DNA of 47,281 nt, taken from a virus. A program made the translations under genes and the position numbers. This document shows positions 43,824 to 47,281 of the stretch, piece after piece (the first letter of the stretch is position 1; each line of letters opens with the position of its first letter). The notes under the pieces are model-generated. The model saw only the letters and a program-made list of their open reading frames with translations. It was not told the DNA's origin and did not search any database. The DNA lies in the IMG/VR virus record IMGVR_UViG_3300043775_003228, positions 1 to 47,281 of that record; one strand, 5' to 3'.

Positions 43824-46607
43824 TTATGATGGGTCCGCCATTGTAATTATTAGTACATCACTCGATAATAATGGTACTCCACCTAAAGTTACATCTACAT
43901 TTTGACTACCACCATAAAGTGAATTCAATATTACAGTACCATTAAGAGTAATAGTTAAAACACAGTCAGATGGAAGAGTTGTTGATATATTTATCCCCGG
44001 AGAATTACTAGTACCGTTTTGATAACCCAAAAATGTATTACCTCCTGTTACTGGAAATGAACCTTGTTCATATTGAAATGTTAAGTTACCCGGATAACTT
44101 GCACTATCGAAAAAACTATTTATAGTACTTCCTGAAACAGAAGAATTTGTAATTGTAACATTAATAATTGGTGAAGGTGTTGGTGTTTGAGTTGGTGTTT
44201 GAGTCGGAGTCCCTGTATTAGTTGTTGTTGTTGTTGGTGTAGGGGTTGGTGTAGGAGGTGCAACAATTTCAAGAGTAAATTTATAAAAAGTTGAACCACT
44301 ACCCCAAGTCCAATCATAACTTCCCGGAGTTAATCCTAAACTTGAAATGGTTTTTCCATTGTAAATTGTTGAGCCAGTCATAAAACTACCTGAAGTATAT
44401 GTAGAAGGAAGTAGTATAAAACTATTACCCCCCACTCCAAAAGGACTTCCTGTCGAAGTATCCCCAAATATTTGTGGACCAGAACCAAAACTAACTGGAC
44501 TTGTAAATGTAATACCTGAAATTGGGTCGTATCTATTCAATTCTGATACATTAGAATCAGAACCAATTAAAATTTGACGACTACCAGGATACACATAACT
44601 ATCGATGGCTTGAAGGTTTACGAATTGAAATAAATCTGTATAATCAATAACCCCTGAACCTGACATCACAACATTAGGTCCATCTTCAAACACTCTAACA
44701 TAATAATTAGGTGCAGGAATTGTTGGTGTCGGAGTTGGTGTTCCCGTGTTAGTCGGAGTATTAGTTGGTGTTGTTGTTGGTGTTGGTGTGTTTGTAGGAG
44801 TGTTTGTTGGTGTCTCAGTATTAGTTGGAGTTGGAGTTTGAGTAATTAAACCAGCACATCCTAATGGGTTTGATGAAGTAATTTGTCCAAAACCACCTGT
44901 AACTTGATACCATGCAGTTCCGTTAGAATAATATCCATCTGGTACGGCATCTGTAAGAGGTCTTCCTTCGGTTTCGTATAAATATTCACCCACGTTTGGA
45001 CCTACACCACCTTCAATTGTTCCGTAAATTGTTTGTGGTACAGCAATACACGCATCATTAGAAGTTGCACCTGTCCCTAAACTATACGTATACCATGCAA
45101 ATGTTGATGTAGGTGTAGAAGTTTGAGTAGGTGTTTGTGTATTTGTTGGTGTATTTGTTGGTGTATTTGTTGGAGTATTTGTTGGTGTACTTGTTTGAGT
45201 TTGAGTTTGAGTTTGAGTTGGTGTTTGAGTTGGTGTTGGAGTTTCTGTGTTTGTAGGGGTTACGGTATTAGTGGGAGTTTGTGTATTAGTTGGAGTATTA
45301 GTAGGAGTTTCGGTATTAGTTGGTGTGTTTGTTGGCGTTTCCGCAGGTGTTCCTGTATTAGTTGGTGTATTAGTTGGAGTTTCCGTATTAGTTGGTGTAT
45401 TAGTTGGAGTTTCCGTATTTGTCGGTGTGTTAGTTGGAGTCTCTGTATTAGTTGGTGTGTTAGTCGGAGTTTCCGTATTTGTCGGTGTGTTAGTTGGAGT
45501 TTCTGTTGGAGTTTGTGTTGGAGTTTCTGTATTAGTTGGTGTTGGTGTTGGAGTCACAGGACAAGCAGAAATCGAAACAATAGTCGCACCTGTTGTACAT
45601 CCAATCCCACAATCAGTACTTAATTGATATTCTATTCCATCAATTGCATACCATCCTTCAGGGTTTCCTGTATTTGGACCGCTTGGGTCAGAGAAAAATG
45701 CAGTACTTGCACTAAACACCGGGTTGTTACCCCATATTGTTGCAACTTGAGCACAATTACATGAAACACCACTATTATTTTCACTATGACAAATATTGTC
45801 AAATTCATATCTAATAGGTTCTGTCGGGGATGGTGTTATTGTTGGTGTATTAGTTGGTGTTGTTGTTGGCGTTGAACTTACAATAGGTGTTGATGTATTA
45901 GTAGGTGTATTAGTTGGCGTCTGTGTATTAGTTGATGTATTAGTTGGTGTTGGAGTAGGTGTTGTCACAACACTTAAACAAGTCGAACAATTATCATAAT
46001 CTATTGATAATGATGATACATAATCAGAACCAGTTCCCGGGGCCTCAGTATTAACAATTTCATAACACCCATCTGATGTTTCTCCTGAGAATGTTAAATA
46101 ATAATTCCCTCCAATCACAGGAAGAGATACACTATTAAAATCAACATTTAAAGCAGTACCACCCAAACAAGGGGCAATAAGGTATGTTACCAAAATTTGA
46201 ATTTGAGTTTGTGTTGGAGTTTGTGTTGGTGTACTAGTTTGAGTATTAGTCGGAGTTGAAGTAGTAGTATTAGTTGGAGTATTAGTTGGTGTTTGAGTTG
46301 AAGTGGTAGTATTAGTTGGCGTATTAGTTGGAGTTGATGTATTAGTAGGGGTATTAGTTGGAGTATTAGTTGGTGTTGAAGTACTAGTCATTGTTGGCGT
46401 AGGTGTCGGAGCTAAAACATCTAAACTATAAGTGTATCCGTATGTTGGCACATAACAATTATATGTTCCATACACATAGTCTGAAATATAATTAAATGGG
46501 AACACCTGAGTCCCAAGACTAATTGTTCCACCTGATTGAGGTAGAAACGTCACATTTGTAGTTAAACCACTTAAATTATTACTTAAAATTCTTATTCCAA
46601 TTGCCAT
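43824..46607 (-). CDS. Long mucin-like Thr/Pro-repeat virion protein
   Basis: A 927-aa protein with at least six folded parts and five Thr/Pro/Asn/Gln linkers. N-terminal domain 1-65; linker 67-135; domain 136-213 with a CSTC motif; linker 215-263; a Cys-rich domain 265-349; the longest linker 351-500, with a 10-residue [10 protein letters not shown] period at about 367-440; an A-type domain 502-587 like those of the 656-aa protein ([21 protein letters not shown]); linker 588-630; a larger beta domain 632-782; a short linker 783-812 and a final beta domain to 927. Its modular design suggests an adhesin-like fibre. Thr in TPT and TNT contexts and no Asn-x-Thr sequon favour O- over N-glycosylation. 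Confidence 0.65.
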   Translation of the reverse strand: MAIGIRILSNNLSGLTTNVTFLPQSGGTISLGTQVFPFNYISDYVYGTYNCYVPTYGYTYSLDVLAPTPTPTMTSTSTPTNTPTNTPTNTSTPTNTPTNTTTSTQTPTNTPTNTTTSTPTNTQTSTPTQTPTQTQIQILVTYLIAPCLGGTALNVDFNSVSLPVIGGNYYLTFSGETSDGCYEIVNTEAPGTGSDYVSSLSIDYDNCSTCLSVVTTPTPTPTNTSTNTQTPTNTPTNTSTPIVSSTPTTTPTNTPTITPSPTEPIRYEFDNICHSENNSGVSCNCAQVATIWGNNPVFSASTAFFSDPSGPNTGNPEGWYAIDGIEYQLSTDCGIGCTTGATIVSISACPVTPTPTPTNTETPTQTPTETPTNTPTNTETPTNTPTNTETPTNTPTNTETPTNTPTNTETPTNTPTNTGTPAETPTNTPTNTETPTNTPTNTQTPTNTVTPTNTETPTPTQTPTQTQTQTQTSTPTNTPTNTPTNTPTNTQTPTQTSTPTSTFAWYTYSLGTGATSNDACIAVPQTIYGTIEGGVGPNVGEYLYETEGRPLTDAVPDGYYSNGTAWYQVTGGFGQITSSNPLGCAGLITQTPTPTNTETPTNTPTNTPTPTTTPTNTPTNTGTPTPTPTIPAPNYYVRVFEDGPNVVMSGSGVIDYTDLFQFVNLQAIDSYVYPGSRQILIGSDSNVSELNRYDPISGITFTSPVSFGSGPQIFGDTSTGSPFGVGGNSFILLPSTYTSGSFMTGSTIYNGKTISSLGLTPGSYDWTWGSGSTFYKFTLEIVAPPTPTPTPTTTTTNTGTPTQTPTQTPTPSPIINVTITNSSVSGSTINSFFDSASYPGNLTFQYEQGSFPVTGGNTFLGYQNGTSNSPGINISTTLPSDCVLTITLNGTVILNSLYGGSQNVDVTLGGVPLLSSDVLIITMADPS
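45287..45509 (-). repeat. 30-bp coding tandem repeat ([10 protein letters not shown])
   Basis: The DNA repeats with a 30-bp period, encoding [10 protein letters not shown] several times with one GTPAE variant unit. It is a coding minisatellite likely to change copy number by slippage or recombination. Shorter imperfect repeats of the same kind fill the other linkers of both large repeat proteins. Confidence 0.85.
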
Positions 46608-46611
46608 ATCA

Positions 46612-46620
46612 ATAAATACT
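46612..46620 (-). promoter_or_regulatory. AGTATTTAT element upstream of the 927-aa repeat protein
   Basis: Ends 4 nt before ATG 46607, the same close spacing as at 29587, 34161 and 35333. Confidence 0.4.
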
Positions 46621-46645
46621 CAATTTTTCTTATTTTATTTTTTTT

Positions 46646-47209
46646 TTAACAAACACCCTGATTTATAATCAATGTTCCGGATATTTGTACAAATCTTGCT
46701 CCGTCAGATATTGTGAAATCCGCATTTATCGGTGGGATAGTCATTAATCTATCACCAAATACATGGTCACCCACATTTAATTGAGTAAAAGGTTTTACCG
46801 AATATACCGTAACATTGGCGGGGTTTGCAAATGAATTTACTGATTGACAAACATTTTGATACCAACCTCCCGTTCTTAAATTTTGAATATACACCGGTTG
46901 AGGTGTATTTGATGGTGTTGCAGTATTTGTTGGTGTTGGAGTCTGAGTAACCGGAGTTGGTGTTAAACTAACTGTAGGAGTTACCGATGGTGTGATTGAA
47001 GGTGTCGGTGTATTTGACGGACACAATCCAATATTATTTATTGTTAATGGAGCACCATAATCTTCTTGAGTTAAATCATCAGCACAAACAAAATCAGTTT
47101 GTAATGGATTTACTTGTGAAACACTAATAATTCCTGTACAACCTGTCCATTTATAATATCCTTCTTGAATATTATTATAATTGGTTATTTGATATTGATT
47201 ACAACTCAT
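46646..47209 (-). CDS. Short Thr/Pro-linker virion protein
   Basis: A 187-aa protein of the same design as its two neighbours: an N-terminal Cys-containing domain (about 1-62, MSCNQYQITNYNN, GYYKWTGC), one Thr/Pro/Ser linker (about 63-106) and one C-terminal beta domain (about 107-187, YIQNLRTGGWYQNVC to a terminal Cys). The MSC-x-x-Y opening parallels MAC-x-x-Y of the 656-aa protein. It is the first gene of the repeat-protein group in this window, and more may lie upstream beyond the edge. Confidence 0.6.
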   Translation of the reverse strand: MSCNQYQITNYNNIQEGYYKWTGCTGIISVSQVNPLQTDFVCADDLTQEDYGAPLTINNIGLCPSNTPTPSITPSVTPTVSLTPTPVTQTPTPTNTATPSNTPQPVYIQNLRTGGWYQNVCQSVNSFANPANVTVYSVKPFTQLNVGDHVFGDRLMTIPPINADFTISDGARFVQISGTLIINQGVC

Positions 47210-47220
47210 TATTATTTTTT

Positions 47221-47270
47221 AGTTTTTTATAACTCATATTTTGATTTATAGTCCGTATTTTGATTTTAAC
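47221..47270. repeat. Direct repeat TATTTTGATTT upstream of the 187-aa gene
   Basis: Two copies of TATTTTGATTT in the last 50 bp, separated by a short spacer with TTATAGTCCG. On the minus strand they lie upstream of ATG 47209 and might be an operator or promoter element. No TATATTTAT copy was found here. Confidence 0.3.
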
Positions 47271-47281
47271 TTATTTTAATA

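Noticed and set aside
45287-45509. Possible CRISPR array because of regular 30-bp repeats
   Set aside because: The repeats are contiguous and in frame within a gene, with no unique spacers.
45123-45627. Long plus-strand ORFs rich in Cys/Trp/Ser or Val/Gly opposite the 927-aa gene
   Set aside because: They are antisense shadows of the Thr/Pro repeat and have no independent start context.
41763-46607. N-glycosylation of the repeat linkers
   Set aside because: Asn is followed by Thr and then Pro or Glu in the repeats, so the Asn-x-Ser/Thr sequon is missing; the linkers fit O-glycosylation better.
41763-46607. Diversity-generating retroelement acting on the fibre genes
   Set aside because: No reverse transcriptase and no adenine-biased template/variable repeat pair was found in the window.
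29587-46620. T4 late promoter TATAAATA
   Set aside because: TATAAATA appears only as the reverse complement of the TATTTATA in the sense strand; the orientation is wrong for a T4-type late promoter, so the element was treated as a separate motif.

Overview
This window is a segment of a large, AT-rich, T4-like contractile-tailed phage (myovirus), most likely infecting a member of the Bacteroidota such as a flavobacterium. The T4-like core is direct: a UvsX/RecA recombinase, a gp32-type ssDNA-binding protein, a family B DNA polymerase, tail sheath (gp18), tail tube (gp19), sheath stabiliser (gp15-like), neck proteins (gp13-like, probably gp14-like), a tape measure the length of T4 gp29, a gp53-type baseplate protein and two giant baseplate proteins. 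The host guess rests on the almost complete lack of Shine-Dalgarno sequences, two promoters matching the Bacteroidota form TTTG/TTG-N19/20-TAnnTTTG, and my recollection of the protein families; it is an inference.

Layout. 1-2400 (minus): truncated uvsX, gp32 and two small proteins. 2413-23033 (minus): baseplate and tail module; in transcription order sheath, a HAD-fold protein, tube, tail-assembly chaperone with an apparent +1 frameshift extension, tape measure, 1677-aa baseplate protein, gp53 and a 2562-aa hub protein. 23154-23315 (plus): a 53-aa ribbon-helix-helix gene. 23312-26194 (minus): gp15-like protein, a zinc-ribbon protein, two tandem paralogues and a gp14-like protein. 26250-31064 (plus): SNF2-type helicase, a Mn-type superoxide dismutase fused to a putative PD-(D/E)XK nuclease domain, gp13-like neck protein and a small beta-rich protein. 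31094-33820 (minus): DNA polymerase. 33850-34950: a compact regulatory stretch with a leader ORF, two short host-promoter transcripts and one plus-strand gene. 34951-41686 (minus): a small virion-type protein and six tightly packed glycosyltransferase genes. 41763-47209 (minus): three cysteine-containing virion-type proteins whose globular domains are joined by long Thr/Pro/Asn/Gln linkers.

The most interesting proposal is that the six glycosyltransferases, including one resembling the eukaryotic Skp1-hydroxyproline GlcNAc-transferase family, decorate the neighbouring mucin-like Thr-Pro linkers, giving a phage-encoded O-glycosylated fibre coat. Others are a +1 frameshift (TTT TTT C) in the tail chaperone, the SOD-nuclease fusion, short N-terminal tags resembling T4 capsid-targeting/prohead-protease sites on several otherwise unrelated proteins, and a recurrent TATATTTAT element before most transcription units, sometimes only 4-5 nt before ATG. 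No tRNA, CRISPR array, insertion sequence or integrase was recognised. All assignments come from reading the sequence; none was checked by database search.
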